DNA of 64,000 bases from Pseudooceanicola atlanticus (GCF_000768315.1 NZ_AQQX01000002.1:620001-684000), one strand, 5' to 3'; counted from the stretch's first letter, positions 18,122 to 29,392 are shown. The notes: generated from the letters alone by a model not told the origin. Made by a program: numbers and translations.

Positions 18122-18142
18122 TCTGACGATCCAAGACCATAA

Positions 18143-18166
18143 CCCGGGCCGATCCGTCGGCCCGGG
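18143..18166 (+). terminator. Strong stem-loop after the binding-protein gene (terminator or attenuator)
   Basis: A perfect 10-bp stem CCCGGGCCGA / TCGGCCCGGG with a TCCG loop is followed by ATTATTTT. This is the best intrinsic-terminator-like structure in the window. It lies between the receptor gene and its permease genes, so partial termination would make more receptor than membrane subunits. Confidence 0.75.
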
Positions 18167-18184
18167 ATTATTTTCCGAGGTCCC

Positions 18185-19192
18185 ATGTTACTCAAGACAC
18201 TCATCACCCGCCTGCTGACGATGATCGTGACCCTGTTCGGGGTTGCTGTCGTCGTCTTTACCCTTGTCCGCGTCGCACCCGGCAACCCGATTGCCATGAT
18301 GCTGCCGCCCGGCGCCTCGGAAGAGGACATCGCCCGGCTGACGGCGCTATACGGGTTCGACAAGAGCCTCGTGCAGCAGTTCTTCATCTGGCTGGGCGGC
18401 GTCGTCCAGGGCGATTTCGGAACCTCGATCACGCTGCGCCAACCGGTGGATCAGCTGGTCCTGTCCCGGCTTCCCGCGACGCTGGAGCTGGCCGCGATGG
18501 CGCTGGTTATCGCACTGCTGCTGGGGGGCACCGTCGCCGTGCTGGGCGCGCGCAACCGCGGCACCGGGACCGAGGTCGGGCTGGACCTGACCAGCGGCGC
18601 GGTGCTGTCGATCCCCGATTTCCTCTGGGGTCTGATCTTCGTGTTGATCTTTGGCGTGCTCTGGCCGGTCCTTGCGATCTCGGGCCGGATCGACCCGCGG
18701 ATCGAGTTCGACTTCGCCACCAATTTCTATCTGATTGAAGGCCTACTGCGTGGCCGGTTCGACGTGGTCGGATCGACCCTGTCGCACATGGTCATGCCGG
18801 CCATGTCCCTGGCCCTGCCGCTGGCCGCGATGATCGCGCAGCTGCTGAAGCAGAACCTCAAGGGAGAGCTGGTCCAGGACTACGCCACCATCGCACGGGT
18901 CCGCGGGTTTTCCGAAACCACCGTGATCCTGCGTGAGGCGCTGCGCAACGCGGCGCTGCCGACCATCGCGCTGGTCGGGGTGCAGTTCACCTTCCTGATC
19001 GGCGGCACCGTGATCGTCGAACGGCTGTTTGCCTACGAGGGCCTCGGCAACATGGCCATCGACGCCGTCATCAACCGCGACCTGCCGCTGATCCAGGGGA
19101 TCGTTCTGCTGTTCGCCGCGATCTTCATCATGATCAACCTCATCGTCGATCTGTCCTATACCCTTCTGAACCCGAGGCTCCGTCATGGCTGA
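18185..19192 (+). CDS. ABC transporter permease, DppB/OppB type
   Basis: A 335-residue inner-membrane permease with six predicted helices. The N-terminus (LLTMIVTLFGVAVVVFTLVRVAPGNP, in part) and the GDFGTSI segment are typical of DppB. The cytoplasmic EAA loop is seen as YATIARVRGFSETTVILREALRNA (in part), which docks on the ATPases. It overlaps the next permease gene by 8 bp. It forms the channel with the downstream DppC-type subunit. Confidence 0.94.
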   Translation: MLLKTLITRLLTMIVTLFGVAVVVFTLVRVAPGNPIAMMLPPGASEEDIARLTALYGFDKSLVQQFFIWLGGVVQGDFGTSITLRQPVDQLVLSRLPATLELAAMALVIALLLGGTVAVLGARNRGTGTEVGLDLTSGAVLSIPDFLWGLIFVLIFGVLWPVLAISGRIDPRIEFDFATNFYLIEGLLRGRFDVVGSTLSHMVMPAMSLALPLAAMIAQLLKQNLKGELVQDYATIARVRGFSETTVILREALRNAALPTIALVGVQFTFLIGGTVIVERLFAYEGLGNMAIDAVINRDLPLIQGIVLLFAAIFIMINLIVDLSYTLLNPRLRHG

Positions 19193-20048
19193 GGCATCCA
19201 CCGCCCCCCGCGCCCGGCATGGCTCCGGGCTGAACCTGCGGCTCTGGCTGCCGCTCTCCTGGGTCACGCTGCTTGTCGTGGTCGCCGTCTTCGCCCGGTG
19301 GATCGCCCCGCATGATCCGCTGGCCCAGGACCTGCTGCTGGAACGCCTGCCGCCCTTCTTCATGTCCGGATCCGAGCCGGGCTATTGGCTGGGCACCGAC
19401 AGCCTGGGCCGGGATGTGCTGTCACGCATGATCTACGGCGCGCAGATCGCACTGTTCGTCAGCGTCATCGCCGCCTCTGCCACCTGCGTCTTCGGGTCGG
19501 TCCTGGGCATGCTGGCCGGCTATTACGGCGGCTGGGCCGAGCGCATCATCTCGCGCCTCGTGGACATCTGGATGGCGTTTCCGCCGGTCCTGTTCGCGGT
19601 GCTGCTGGTCGCGGTGATGGGCACCGGCCTGACCTCTGTCATCGCTGCCATCGCCCTGATCGACTGGACCCGCTTTGCCCGCGTGGTGCGGGCCGAGACG
19701 CTGGTCCAGACCCGGATGGATTACGTGGACAGCGCCCGGATCGGCGGTGCGCGTCGTGCCTCGACCCTGTGGACCGAGATTCTGCCCAACGTTCTGCCCA
19801 CGATCATCGCGCTGCTGATGCTGGAAATGGGCATCGCCATCATCGTCGAGGCGATCCTGAGCTTCGTGAACCTGTCGATCTCGACCGACGATCCGACCTG
19901 GGGGTCGATGATCGCGGAAGGCCGCAACGCCATCCATTTCGCCTGGTGGGTTCTGCTGTTCCCACTGATCGCTCTTTTCTTCAGCGTGCTGAGCTTCTCG
20001 GTGCTGGGTGAAGGTCTGCGTCAACGTTTCGATCCGGTGCTGCAATGA
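19185..20048 (+). CDS. ABC transporter permease, DppC/OppC type
   Basis: A 287-residue inner-membrane permease, the usual length for DppC. Family features are the N-terminal helix followed by WIAPHDPLAQD, GTDSLGRDVLSRMIYG (the DppC signature) and the EAA-loop DYVDSARIGGARRAS. Overlapping starts and stops with both neighbours (8 bp upstream, 4 bp downstream) show tight translational coupling in the importer operon. Confidence 0.94.
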   Translation: MAEASTAPRARHGSGLNLRLWLPLSWVTLLVVVAVFARWIAPHDPLAQDLLLERLPPFFMSGSEPGYWLGTDSLGRDVLSRMIYGAQIALFVSVIAASATCVFGSVLGMLAGYYGGWAERIISRLVDIWMAFPPVLFAVLLVAVMGTGLTSVIAAIALIDWTRFARVVRAETLVQTRMDYVDSARIGGARRASTLWTEILPNVLPTIIALLMLEMGIAIIVEAILSFVNLSISTDDPTWGSMIAEGRNAIHFAWWVLLFPLIALFFSVLSFSVLGEGLRQRFDPVLQ

Positions 20049-20926
20049 CCAGAACTGTCCTTGATATCATGAACCTGACGGTCAACCTGCCGAACCGCAC
20101 CCGGATTTTGCGCGATGTGTCGCTCAGCCTGGAGCCCGGAGAGGTCCGGGCCCTGGTCGGCGAAAGCGGCGCGGGCAAGTCGATGATCGGCAAGGCCGTT
20201 CTGGGCATCCTGCCGCCCAAGGTGCGCATTTCGGAAGGCGAGATCCTTCTCGACAACGAACATCTGGGCGCGATGACCCCGGTCACCCGGCGCAACACGG
20301 TGGCGCGGATGTCGGCGCTGATCCCGCAGGATCCGCTCACCGCGCTCAACCCGCTGCGCAAGATCGGGCCGCAGATCGTCGACCCGTTGCGCCGCATCCA
20401 TGGCTGGAGCGCCGACAAGGCCCGCGCCCGCGCCCTCGAGCTGCTGGACCGCGTGCATATCCGGGCGCCGGAGCGCGTTATGGCAAGCTATCCGCACGAA
20501 TTGTCCGGTGGGATGCGTCAGCGTATCCTGATCGCCGCCGCCTTTGCCCCGTCGCCCCGCTTGATCGTCGCCGACGAACCGACCACGGCGTTGGACGTGA
20601 CGGTGCAGAAGGAAATCCTAAAGCTGATCCGCGAATTGCAGCGCGAGACCGGAACGGCCGTGCTTTTCGTCACCCATGACATGGGCGTGGTCGCGAAGAT
20701 CAGCCAGAAAGTCACCGTGTTGTTTGCCGGCAAGGTGATGGAGGACGCCCCGACCGAGCAGGTCTTCTCCGGTGCCGCCCATCCCTATACCCGCGCCCTG
20801 ATCAACGCGACGCCCAGTTCGGCCGATCCCTCGCGCAGCTTTACCCCGGTTCCGGCACAGCTGGTGGCGGACCTGCACCGCGAGATCGCCCAAGACGACC
20901 ACCTCTACATGACGGTGACATCATGA
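20045..20926 (+). CDS. ABC transporter ATP-binding protein, DppD/OppD type
   Basis: A 293-residue ATPase. Walker A is GESGAGKS (about residue 39), the signature is LSGGMRQRI, and Walker B is [12 protein letters not shown]. The C-terminal oligopeptide-transport extension is short and lacks the cysteine cluster found in many DppD proteins, so an Fe-S cluster is unlikely. It overlaps its neighbours by 4 bp on both sides and forms the heterodimeric motor with the next protein. Confidence 0.93.
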   Translation: MTRTVLDIMNLTVNLPNRTRILRDVSLSLEPGEVRALVGESGAGKSMIGKAVLGILPPKVRISEGEILLDNEHLGAMTPVTRRNTVARMSALIPQDPLTALNPLRKIGPQIVDPLRRIHGWSADKARARALELLDRVHIRAPERVMASYPHELSGGMRQRILIAAAFAPSPRLIVADEPTTALDVTVQKEILKLIRELQRETGTAVLFVTHDMGVVAKISQKVTVLFAGKVMEDAPTEQVFSGAAHPYTRALINATPSSADPSRSFTPVPAQLVADLHREIAQDDHLYMTVTS

Positions 20927-21735
20927 CCGCAACACCGTTCTTTTCCGTTCGCAACCTGCACCTGTCCTTTGCCGACCGGGCGCACAAGCCGCTATTCGGT
21001 CCTGCGCCACGGATCGAGGTCCTGAAGGGCCTCGACCTCGATATCGGCGAGGGGCGGATCACCGGCATCGTCGGGGAATCCGGGTCGGGCAAGTCGACGC
21101 TTGGCCGGGTGCTGGTGCGTCTGCTCGACCCCGATAGCGGCAACGTCATGTTCAAGGGTCAGGACATCGCAGGACTTGACGAAGAGGCGCTGCGCCCGTT
21201 GCGTCGCGACCTGCAGATGATCTTCCAGGATCCGATGTCGTCGCTGAACCCGCGCCACAAGGTCTGGCGTATCATCGCGCAGCCGATGAAACGCTACGGT
21301 CTGGGCGGGACCCGCGAACAGGCGACCGAGGCGCTGGTCCGTGTCGGCCTGCCGGCCGAGTTCGGCGACCGCTTTCCGCATCAATTGTCCGGCGGTCAAC
21401 GCCAGCGCGTCGGGATCGCTAGGGCCATTGCAGTCGGTCCCAGCTTTATCCTGGCGGACGAGATCGTGTCGGGCCTGGACGTGTCCAGCCAGGCACATGT
21501 GCTGATGCTGCTAAGCAAGCTCGCGAAGGAGATGGGCCTGACCGTCGCCTTCATCAGCCATGACCTGTCAGTGATCCGTCATCTCTGCGACGACGTGATC
21601 GTGCTGGACCACGGCGTGATCGTCGACAACGGCCCGGTCGAGCAGGTCTTCGACGATCCGCAATCCGACGTTACCCGCAAATTGCTGGCGGCGATCCCGT
21701 TGCCGGAAATGGACGATACCTGGTTCGAGCGCTGA
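20923..21735 (+). CDS. ABC transporter ATP-binding protein, DppF/OppF type
   Basis: A 270-residue ATPase with Walker [10 protein letters not shown], signature [15 protein letters not shown] and Walker [13 protein letters not shown]; the Ile-Val in place of Pro-Thr after the Walker B Glu is a common OppF variant. It is the last gene of the importer operon. Its stop codon directly abuts the stop of the convergent flavin reductase gene, with no room for an intergenic terminator. Confidence 0.93.
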   Translation: MTATPFFSVRNLHLSFADRAHKPLFGPAPRIEVLKGLDLDIGEGRITGIVGESGSGKSTLGRVLVRLLDPDSGNVMFKGQDIAGLDEEALRPLRRDLQMIFQDPMSSLNPRHKVWRIIAQPMKRYGLGGTREQATEALVRVGLPAEFGDRFPHQLSGGQRQRVGIARAIAVGPSFILADEIVSGLDVSSQAHVLMLLSKLAKEMGLTVAFISHDLSVIRHLCDDVIVLDHGVIVDNGPVEQVFDDPQSDVTRKLLAAIPLPEMDDTWFER

Positions 21736-22254
21736 TCAGGCGCTCGCCCTCAGGCCGTGGAATCGTGACCGGGCATAGACCAGCGACTGACGTTCGGGGG
21801 CGAGACAGACCTCGACGATGCGGCCGATAAAGACGGAATGACTGCCCACGGTGTTCTGTCCGTCCACCACGCAGGAGATCGAGGCCAGGGCCGAGGTCAG
21901 CCGGGGCTGGCCGCCACGGCATTCGATCCAATCGCCCTCAAGGAACTTGTCGGCCCCGACCACGCCGGTCGCCCCGGCAAAGCGCAGGGCGAGGTCCTGA
22001 TCCTCGTCGGACAGGAGCTGCACGCTGAACCGCCCGTTTTCCGCAATCGCGTCGCAGGTTCCGCTGGAGGTATTCACGCAGACCATGAGGCTGGGCGGGC
22101 TGTCGGTGAGCGAGCAGACCGCCGTGGCGGTCAGACCACGGCGATCACCGCCAGCGCCGGTGGTGATCAGTGTGACCGCACCGGCAAACAGCCCCATGGT
22201 GCTGCGGAATTCATCCTTCGAGATCATGTCGGGCAGGTCGGTTGGCGTGGTCAT
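21736..22254 (-). CDS. Flavin reductase of a two-component monooxygenase (HpaC-like)
   Basis: A 172-residue FMN/FAD reductase. MGLFAGAVTLITTGAGGDRRGLTATAVCSLTDSPPSLMVCVN (in part) is the flavin-binding signature of the HpaC/HsaB/NtaB group, and GSHSVFIGRIV is the typical C-terminal strand. It lies 1 bp after the LysR gene and downstream of the monooxygenase at 23,194-24,396 on the same strand. It most likely reduces free flavin with NAD(P)H for that oxygenase. Confidence 0.92.
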   Translation of the reverse strand: MTTPTDLPDMISKDEFRSTMGLFAGAVTLITTGAGGDRRGLTATAVCSLTDSPPSLMVCVNTSSGTCDAIAENGRFSVQLLSDEDQDLALRFAGATGVVGADKFLEGDWIECRGGQPRLTSALASISCVVDGQNTVGSHSVFIGRIVEVCLAPERQSLVYARSRFHGLRASA

Positions 22255-22255
22255 G

Positions 22256-23170
22256 TCAGGCCTCCATCTGTGTCAGGAGCAGCTCGTAGAGCCATGTGAG
22301 GGCAGCGTCGGATGAGAAGGCTTGTCCGACCCAGAAACTTACGTCGAATGTAGGAACGCCGAAGGGCAGTTCCAGATGATCGAATTCCCTGTGCCGGTTC
22401 ATCATCCGACAGACTGAATGCGGGAACAGAGCCACGAAATCCGTCCGCCGAAGGATCTCGGGCACGATGGTGAAATGGTCGAGCTGCGCCACCGTGCGAT
22501 AGCGTATCCCGAGGTCGTCGATGAACTGCCGTGCCATCCGGTAACCGGTCGCGTCGCGGCCCACGTCGATGAAGCTGAGGCCGGCAAAGGACTCGGCTGT
22601 CCAGGGCTGGCGGGTCAGCGGGTGATCGGCCCGGAACAGGCAGACGATCTTGTCGTTCAGAACCGGGCGCGCGACGGCGCCGGTCTGTTCAAGGCCCGGC
22701 TGATATCCGATCGCGGCATCGACCCGACCCGTCCGCAACGCGGCGCCCAGGTCATCCGGCGCGATGCGCATGGATTGCACGCTGGCCTGCGGGGCCACCG
22801 AATGCAGCGCCGCGATCAGCCGGGGCAGGATCACGTATTCGCCGGTATCTGTCATCGCCACCCGGAACTGCCGGTCCGACGTTGCCGGTTCGAACTGCCG
22901 CGAGGCCTGCATCGTGTCGCCGACCAGTCGCATCACCTGTTCGAAGGCGGGGCGCAGGGCGATAGCGGTCTGCGACGGCTCCATCCCGTTGCCCACCCGC
23001 ACGAAGAGCGGATCACCGAATTCATCCCGCAAGCGCCGCAAGGCGTGGCTGACCGCGGGTTGGGTCAACCCCAGCCGGTTGGCTGCCTGGGTCAGGTTGC
23101 CGCTCTCGCTGATCGCAAGGAACACCTTGATCAGGTTCAGATCGAAGCGATGCAGCGCGGCGTTGTCCAT
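22256..23170 (-). CDS. LysR family transcriptional regulator
   Basis: A 304-residue LysR-type regulator. The N-terminal helix-turn-helix includes SGNLTQAANRLGLTQPAVSHALRRLRDEFGDPLFVR (in part), residues about 18-55; the rest is the periplasmic-binding-protein-like effector domain. It is sandwiched, on the same strand, between a monooxygenase gene (23 bp upstream) and its flavin reductase gene (1 bp downstream). That arrangement implies cotranscription and autoregulation of the three-gene unit. The inducer is probably the monooxygenase substrate or product. Confidence 0.93.
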   Translation of the reverse strand: MDNAALHRFDLNLIKVFLAISESGNLTQAANRLGLTQPAVSHALRRLRDEFGDPLFVRVGNGMEPSQTAIALRPAFEQVMRLVGDTMQASRQFEPATSDRQFRVAMTDTGEYVILPRLIAALHSVAPQASVQSMRIAPDDLGAALRTGRVDAAIGYQPGLEQTGAVARPVLNDKIVCLFRADHPLTRQPWTAESFAGLSFIDVGRDATGYRMARQFIDDLGIRYRTVAQLDHFTIVPEILRRTDFVALFPHSVCRMMNRHREFDHLELPFGVPTFDVSFWVGQAFSSDAALTWLYELLLTQMEA

Positions 23171-23193
23171 GGCGGGCGTCCGGTCCCCTTGAA

Positions 23194-24396
23194 TCAGGGA
23201 TAGCCGCGCGGCGGTTCCAGCCCGGCCAGAACGCGTCCGGCCGATTCCATCGTCATGTCGGTCACGGCGGCATGCTGGGTCACCACCATCGCGTCGCGCA
23301 TGTGGCGCTGCATCTCGCTTTTCTTGCTAATGACGCCCATGCCGGAAATCCGGTAGGCCTTCTGGACGATGGCCGCACCCTTGTGCGCCGCATTGGTCGC
23401 GCTGATGCGCAGCAGGTTGGTCTGGTCCAGTGACACCGGATCACCCTTGAGCAGGCTGTCCCAGGCCTCTTCCGCCGCCTCGTAGAAGAACGCACGGGCC
23501 GAGCGCAGATCGGCCTCGCATTCGGCCAGGCCGGACAGGAAGTAACCTCGGTCGCACAGGCGCGAGTGGCCTACCATGATCTTGGCCGCGCCGGACACGG
23601 ATTTGGCATATTCGATGGCCGCCCGCGCCAGGCCAAGATTGCAGGCAGCGTGGACCTGCGCCTGGTAGGCCAGCGCCGGATATTTATAGAGCGGTTCGTC
23701 GATCACGCCGGGCGCGCCGCGCTCGCAGATCCACATGTCGGAATAGAACTTGTCGGTGACCTTTGTGTCGTGGCTGCCTGTGCCCTGCATGCCCGAGACG
23801 TCCCAGGTTTCGATGATCTCGACCTCGTCTGCCGGGGCGACGGCCATCATCACGGTCGGCACGTCATCGGGGCCTGCGCCTTCGGCATGTCCCGCGATGC
23901 CGACGCCGATCCAGTCCGCACCCATGCAGCCGGAGGCGAATTTCCACTGGCCGGTGACGTTCCAGCCGCCATCGACGCGCGTTGCCTCCTGCACCGGGTG
24001 CAGACCGCCGGCGAAGACCTGGTCAGGGCCGTTCGCATACATGATTTCCTGCGCTTCGACCGGCAGAGCGGCGGTATAGGTGTTGGCAGACCCGAAGGCC
24101 GACACCCAGGCGGCAGAGCCGTCGACGGTGCCGATCTTGTCGACCATCTTGAGGAAATGATGCGGGGCCATCGCATCGCCACCGAACATCGTCGGCGTGG
24201 CGGAACGGAAGATTCGCGCCTTCTTCATCAGGTCTATGACGTCGCGCGGAATGTGGCGGATGGTTTCGAACTGGTCGCGGCGGGCCTTGATCTCGGCCAG
24301 GAGGGTTTCGAATTCAGGGGTTTCCGTCAGTTTGGAGAAATCGACGGTCTCTGCCGCTTCGGCGCTTTTCAGCGGTGTCTTCTCTGCGATGGTCAT
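23194..24396 (-). CDS. Acyl-CoA dehydrogenase-fold flavin monooxygenase (group D, two-component)
   Basis: A 400-residue protein of the acyl-CoA dehydrogenase fold. GTVDGSAAWVSAFGSANTY, WNVTGQWKFASGCMGADW and GSHDTKVTD are hallmarks of the flavin-dependent hydroxylases related to HsaA, HpaB-like enzymes, dibenzothiophene DszC and indole-3-acetate IacA/indole IndA. Such enzymes take reduced flavin from a separate reductase; an HpaC-like reductase is encoded two genes downstream. The catalytic Glu of true acyl-CoA dehydrogenases is not evident. In this neighbourhood, hydroxylation of an indole or phenolic ring is plausible; the substrate is not provable from sequence. Confidence 0.87.
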   Translation of the reverse strand: MTIAEKTPLKSAEAAETVDFSKLTETPEFETLLAEIKARRDQFETIRHIPRDVIDLMKKARIFRSATPTMFGGDAMAPHHFLKMVDKIGTVDGSAAWVSAFGSANTYTAALPVEAQEIMYANGPDQVFAGGLHPVQEATRVDGGWNVTGQWKFASGCMGADWIGVGIAGHAEGAGPDDVPTVMMAVAPADEVEIIETWDVSGMQGTGSHDTKVTDKFYSDMWICERGAPGVIDEPLYKYPALAYQAQVHAACNLGLARAAIEYAKSVSGAAKIMVGHSRLCDRGYFLSGLAECEADLRSARAFFYEAAEEAWDSLLKGDPVSLDQTNLLRISATNAAHKGAAIVQKAYRISGMGVISKKSEMQRHMRDAMVVTQHAAVTDMTMESAGRVLAGLEPPRGYP

Positions 24397-24458
24397 GTTG
24401 CGTTCCCTTGCTGGATCATCAAAACCTGCGACGCAGATGTCAATTACACAAATTCATA

Positions 24459-24473
24459 ATCCTAATTCAGGAT
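24459..24473. promoter_or_regulatory. Palindrome ATCCT-N5-AGGAT, candidate LysR site
   Basis: ATCCTAATTCAGGAT is a perfect 5-5-5 inverted repeat whose flanks (CATA / ATG) extend the symmetry with one skipped base. It fits the loose LysR ATC-N9-GAT pattern. It lies 63 bp upstream of the monooxygenase ATG, in the usual position for a LysR recognition site. AATTC is also directly repeated (24,451 and 24,464). Confidence 0.45.
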
Positions 24474-24750
24474 ATGCGGAATAGTTATACCTACGCCATA
24501 ACCCCAAGAATAACGCGCGCTGTGGCCGTTGACCTGCGTAAGCAGCGAACCATCTCTCTCGGGACATGCACGATCTTTGGGCGCGGTTGAGACAAGTCTG
24601 TCGCCCGAAAGTCATATTTGCTTCGCACCTAAACAAAATGGGTTTGGGTGTATCCTGCTGCCAAAGAGCGCCATTTTCGCCCTAAATCCCAGATTTCCTG
24701 TTACATTGTCCAACCAGGCCAATGCCAACTTGACTCGCTCCGTGCGATTT

Positions 24751-24772
24751 TACTTTATACTTGAAATACTTT
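24751..24772. promoter_or_regulatory. TACTT triple repeat before the salicylyl-CoA hydroxylase-type gene
   Basis: The sequence reads TACTTTATACTTGAAATACTTT and holds three copies of TACTT spaced 7 and 9 bases apart. It lies about 45 bp upstream of the ATG at 24,817. The same half-site occurs at 7,469-7,486 and 7,713-7,743. It could be a regulator site or simply part of an AT-rich promoter. Confidence 0.3.
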
Positions 24773-24816
24773 TCCGACTCGCTATCCTGAAATCATCAAA
24801 CAGGGAACCATTAGCC

Positions 24817-27098
<2,282 letters not shown>

Positions 27099-27102
<4 letters not shown>

Positions 27103-27842
27103 GCCTCGCCGGTAAAACGGCATTCGTCACGGGTGGCGGCTCCGGCGTCGGGGCCGCCATCGCGTCTGCGCTGGCCGCCGAAGGCGCCAGCGTGACGATC
27201 TGCGGGCGCAGGCAAGCCCCGCTGGACGACATGGCCGCCAGGCATCCTGGCATCACCGGCACGGTCTGCGACATTACCGACGAAGCCGCCATTTCGGACG
27301 CAATCGCCAAGGCCACCCCGGATATCGTGATCGCCAATGCCGGCGCATCGGAAAGCGCGCCGTTCACCCGGACCGAGCTGGCCGCATTCCAGCGCATGGT
27401 CGACGTGAACCTGACCGGCACCTTTCTGACCCTGCGCGAGGGCGCGAAGGCGATGAAGGACAAGCCTTGGGGCCGTCTGATCGCCATCGCCTCGACCGCC
27501 GGGCTGAAGGGCTATCCCTATGTCGCGCCCTATGCCGCCGCAAAGCATGGCGTCGTGGGCATGGTGAAATCCGTCGCGCTGGAACTGGTGCGCAAGGGGA
27601 TCACCGCCAATGCCGTCTGCCCCGGTTTCCTGGATACCGAAATGACGGAACAATCGATCACAAACATCGTCGAAAAGACCGGCCGCACCCGGGAAGAAGC
27701 CCGCGCCTCGCTGGAAGCGACCAACCCGATGCACCGGCTCGTTCCGCCCGAAGACGTCGCTCAGGCCGTTCTATGGCTGTGCGGGCCGGGCAGCGACATG
27801 GTCACCGGCCAATGCATTTCCGTGTCTGGAGGCGAAACATGA
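27099..27842 (+). CDS. Short-chain dehydrogenase/reductase
   Basis: A 247-residue classical SDR. The cofactor motif TGGGSGVG is at residues 11-18, the NAG at 80-82, and the catalytic residues are Ser132, Tyr145 and Lys149 (YAAAK). GRRQ after the second strand suggests NADP(H). It overlaps the hydroxylase gene and the thioesterase gene by 4 bp each. It probably oxidises or reduces the alicyclic or hydroxyacyl-CoA product of the upstream enzyme. Confidence 0.9.
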
Positions 27843-28288
27843 CCGAGCGGTTCGTCCTCAGCCGCCAGATCGAGTTCAACCATTGCGACCCGGCCGGCAT
27901 GGTTTTCTACCCGCGCTATTTCGAAATGATCTCGGCCACGGTGGAACGTTTTCTCGCCGACGAGATCGATTATGGCTGGACCACGATGGGCGCGAGTACC
28001 GGCGGCTTCGGCACCCCTATGGGGCAGATCGACGTCCGGTTTTCCAATCCGTCCTACCTGGGTGAGTGGCTGGATTTCAGCCTGGTGATCAAACGGCTTG
28101 GCCGCGCGTCGGCCACGTTCGAGATAACCTGTAGTGGCGATGGCAAGACACGGTTTGTCTGCAACGCCACGATCGTGCATGCGGAAACCGGTGGCGGCAA
28201 GTCGCAGCCCTGGCCGGATGCCGCGCGTACCCGTATGACCCGTTTCCTTGATGCATCAGAAGACCCCGAGATGAGGACACCCGCATGA
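27839..28288 (+). CDS. Acyl-CoA thioesterase, 4-hydroxybenzoyl-CoA thioesterase-like hotdog fold
   Basis: A 149-residue hotdog protein. NHCDPAGMVFYPRYFEM holds the catalytic Asp17 of the 4-hydroxybenzoyl-CoA/YbgC-type thioesterases, followed by the long hotdog helix. It is in a four-gene overlapping operon and would release CoA from an aromatic or ring-modified acyl-CoA, either a main pathway step or a safety valve that frees trapped CoA. The start at 27,839 is fixed by the ATGA overlap. Confidence 0.9.
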   Translation: MTERFVLSRQIEFNHCDPAGMVFYPRYFEMISATVERFLADEIDYGWTTMGASTGGFGTPMGQIDVRFSNPSYLGEWLDFSLVIKRLGRASATFEITCSGDGKTRFVCNATIVHAETGGGKSQPWPDAARTRMTRFLDASEDPEMRTPA

Positions 28289-28698
28289 CCGCCCTGACCC
28301 CCCATACTTTCCTGCAACCGGACGGCTGGGTGCCCGCAAAGGGCTATGCCAATGGGATCCTGGCAGAGGGCCGCATGGTGTTCACCGGCGGGCTTGTCGG
28401 CTGGAACGAAAACCAGGAATGGATCGAGACGGATATGGTCGGGCAGTTCCGCCAGACCCTGAAGAACATCGTCGCCGTCCTGGCCGAGGCGGGTGCCAAG
28501 CCCGAACACCTTGTGCGGCTGACCTGGTACATCACTGACAAGGCCGAGTATAACAACAACCTCAAGGCCTTCGGCGCCGCCTATCGCGAGGTTATCGGCC
28601 GCCACTTCCCCGCCATGGCCGTCGTGCAGGTCGTCGCCCTGATGGAAGACGAGGCCCGGGTCGAGATCGAGGCCACCGCGGTCGTCCCCGAGGCATGA
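28285..28698 (+). CDS. RidA family protein (enamine/imine deaminase)
   Basis: A 137-residue member of the YjgF/YER057c/UK114 family. VFTGGLVGWNENQEW and QTLKNIVAVLAEAGAKPEHLVRLTWYITD (in part) are typical; the conserved Arg is in the EARVEIEATAVV strand. Family members hydrolyse reactive enamines/imines to ketones with release of ammonia, or act as aminomuconate/aminoacrylate deaminase-like enzymes. Coupling by ATGA to a putative 2-aminobenzoyl-CoA pathway suggests it removes the former anthranilate nitrogen from the dearomatised ring; this is inference. Confidence 0.9.
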   Translation: MTALTPHTFLQPDGWVPAKGYANGILAEGRMVFTGGLVGWNENQEWIETDMVGQFRQTLKNIVAVLAEAGAKPEHLVRLTWYITDKAEYNNNLKAFGAAYREVIGRHFPAMAVVQVVALMEDEARVEIEATAVVPEA

Positions 28699-28705
28699 TC
28701 CCAGG

Positions 28706-28724
28706 CGCTCCCCTAGCGGGAGCG
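28706..28724 (+). terminator. Stem-loop after ridA-like gene
   Basis: A perfect 7-bp stem CGCTCCC / GGGAGCG with a five-base loop begins 7 bp after the RidA stop. It lacks a T run but sits at the end of a tight operon and before a separately promoted MarR gene. Confidence 0.45.
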
Positions 28725-28848
28725 TCGCAAGAACGCCACGTCGACAAGGCCGTGTGGCCCTGACAGGGGGCCGCGCGGCCTTTACTCATCGGTTCGAATG
28801 GTTGATACCCGAAATAACGCATCTTAAAATTGTGAGAGGTCGCGGTCC

Positions 28849-29346
28849 ATGGAAGACACGGCACCGAATTTTCAGCACTCCGACCGGATCGCGGTCGACC
28901 GGCTTCGTCTGTGGCTGCAGATGCTGAAGGCCGTTCGTCATGTCGAGGGCGTGCTGAGAGAGCGGCTTCGTTCGGGCTATGACACGACCCTGCCGCGCTT
29001 CGACGTGCTGGCCGCGCTGCATGCCCAGCCCGAAGGCATGAAGATGAGCGAACTGTCCCAGCACCTGATCGTGTCCAATGGCAATGTCACCGGCGTGGTC
29101 GACCGACTGGTCGCCGATGGCCTCGCCGAACGGCAGAGCCTGGCCACCGACCGCCGCGCCATCGTCGTCCGCATCACCGAAACCGGCCGCGCCCTGATGG
29201 ATGACATGGCCGCCGCACACATGACCTGGATCAACGATATGTTCGGCAGCGTGTCCGAGGCCGACGCGGCCCGCGGCATGTCGATCATGCTGGATATCCG
29301 TCACGGCACCCAGACAAGCGACGAGAAGCAATCCGCCACGGGCTGA
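28849..29346 (+). CDS. MarR family transcriptional regulator
   Basis: A 165-residue winged-helix regulator. ETTL-free core: MKMSELSQHLIVSNGNVTGVVDRLVADGLAERQ (in part) is the helix-turn-helix (residues about 63-95), followed by the wing DRRAIVVRITETG. It lies 150 bp after the RidA gene with its own AT-rich upstream region. MarR proteins of this kind often control aminobenzoate or hydroxycinnamate CoA pathways, with the CoA thioester as inducer. It is distinct from the MarR encoded at 10,138. Confidence 0.9.
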   Translation: MEDTAPNFQHSDRIAVDRLRLWLQMLKAVRHVEGVLRERLRSGYDTTLPRFDVLAALHAQPEGMKMSELSQHLIVSNGNVTGVVDRLVADGLAERQSLATDRRAIVVRITETGRALMDDMAAAHMTWINDMFGSVSEADAARGMSIMLDIRHGTQTSDEKQSATG

Positions 29347-29392
29347 CGCTTCTCGGAAACCCCCCGGTGATGTCTGACAGCGCGGTCACCTG

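Larger units (their letters stand above)
24397..24816. other. 420-bp divergent control region between the two oxygenase operons
   Basis: No gene is supported. This region separates the minus-strand monooxygenase/LysR/reductase unit from the plus-strand salicylyl-CoA hydroxylase-type operon and must hold both promoters. It is AT-rich near both gene starts. A palindrome (24,459-24,473) lies near the left gene and a TACTT repeat cluster (24,751-24,772) near the right. Although the right-hand reading frame stays open upstream to 24,529, that part reads as random sequence. Confidence 0.6.
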
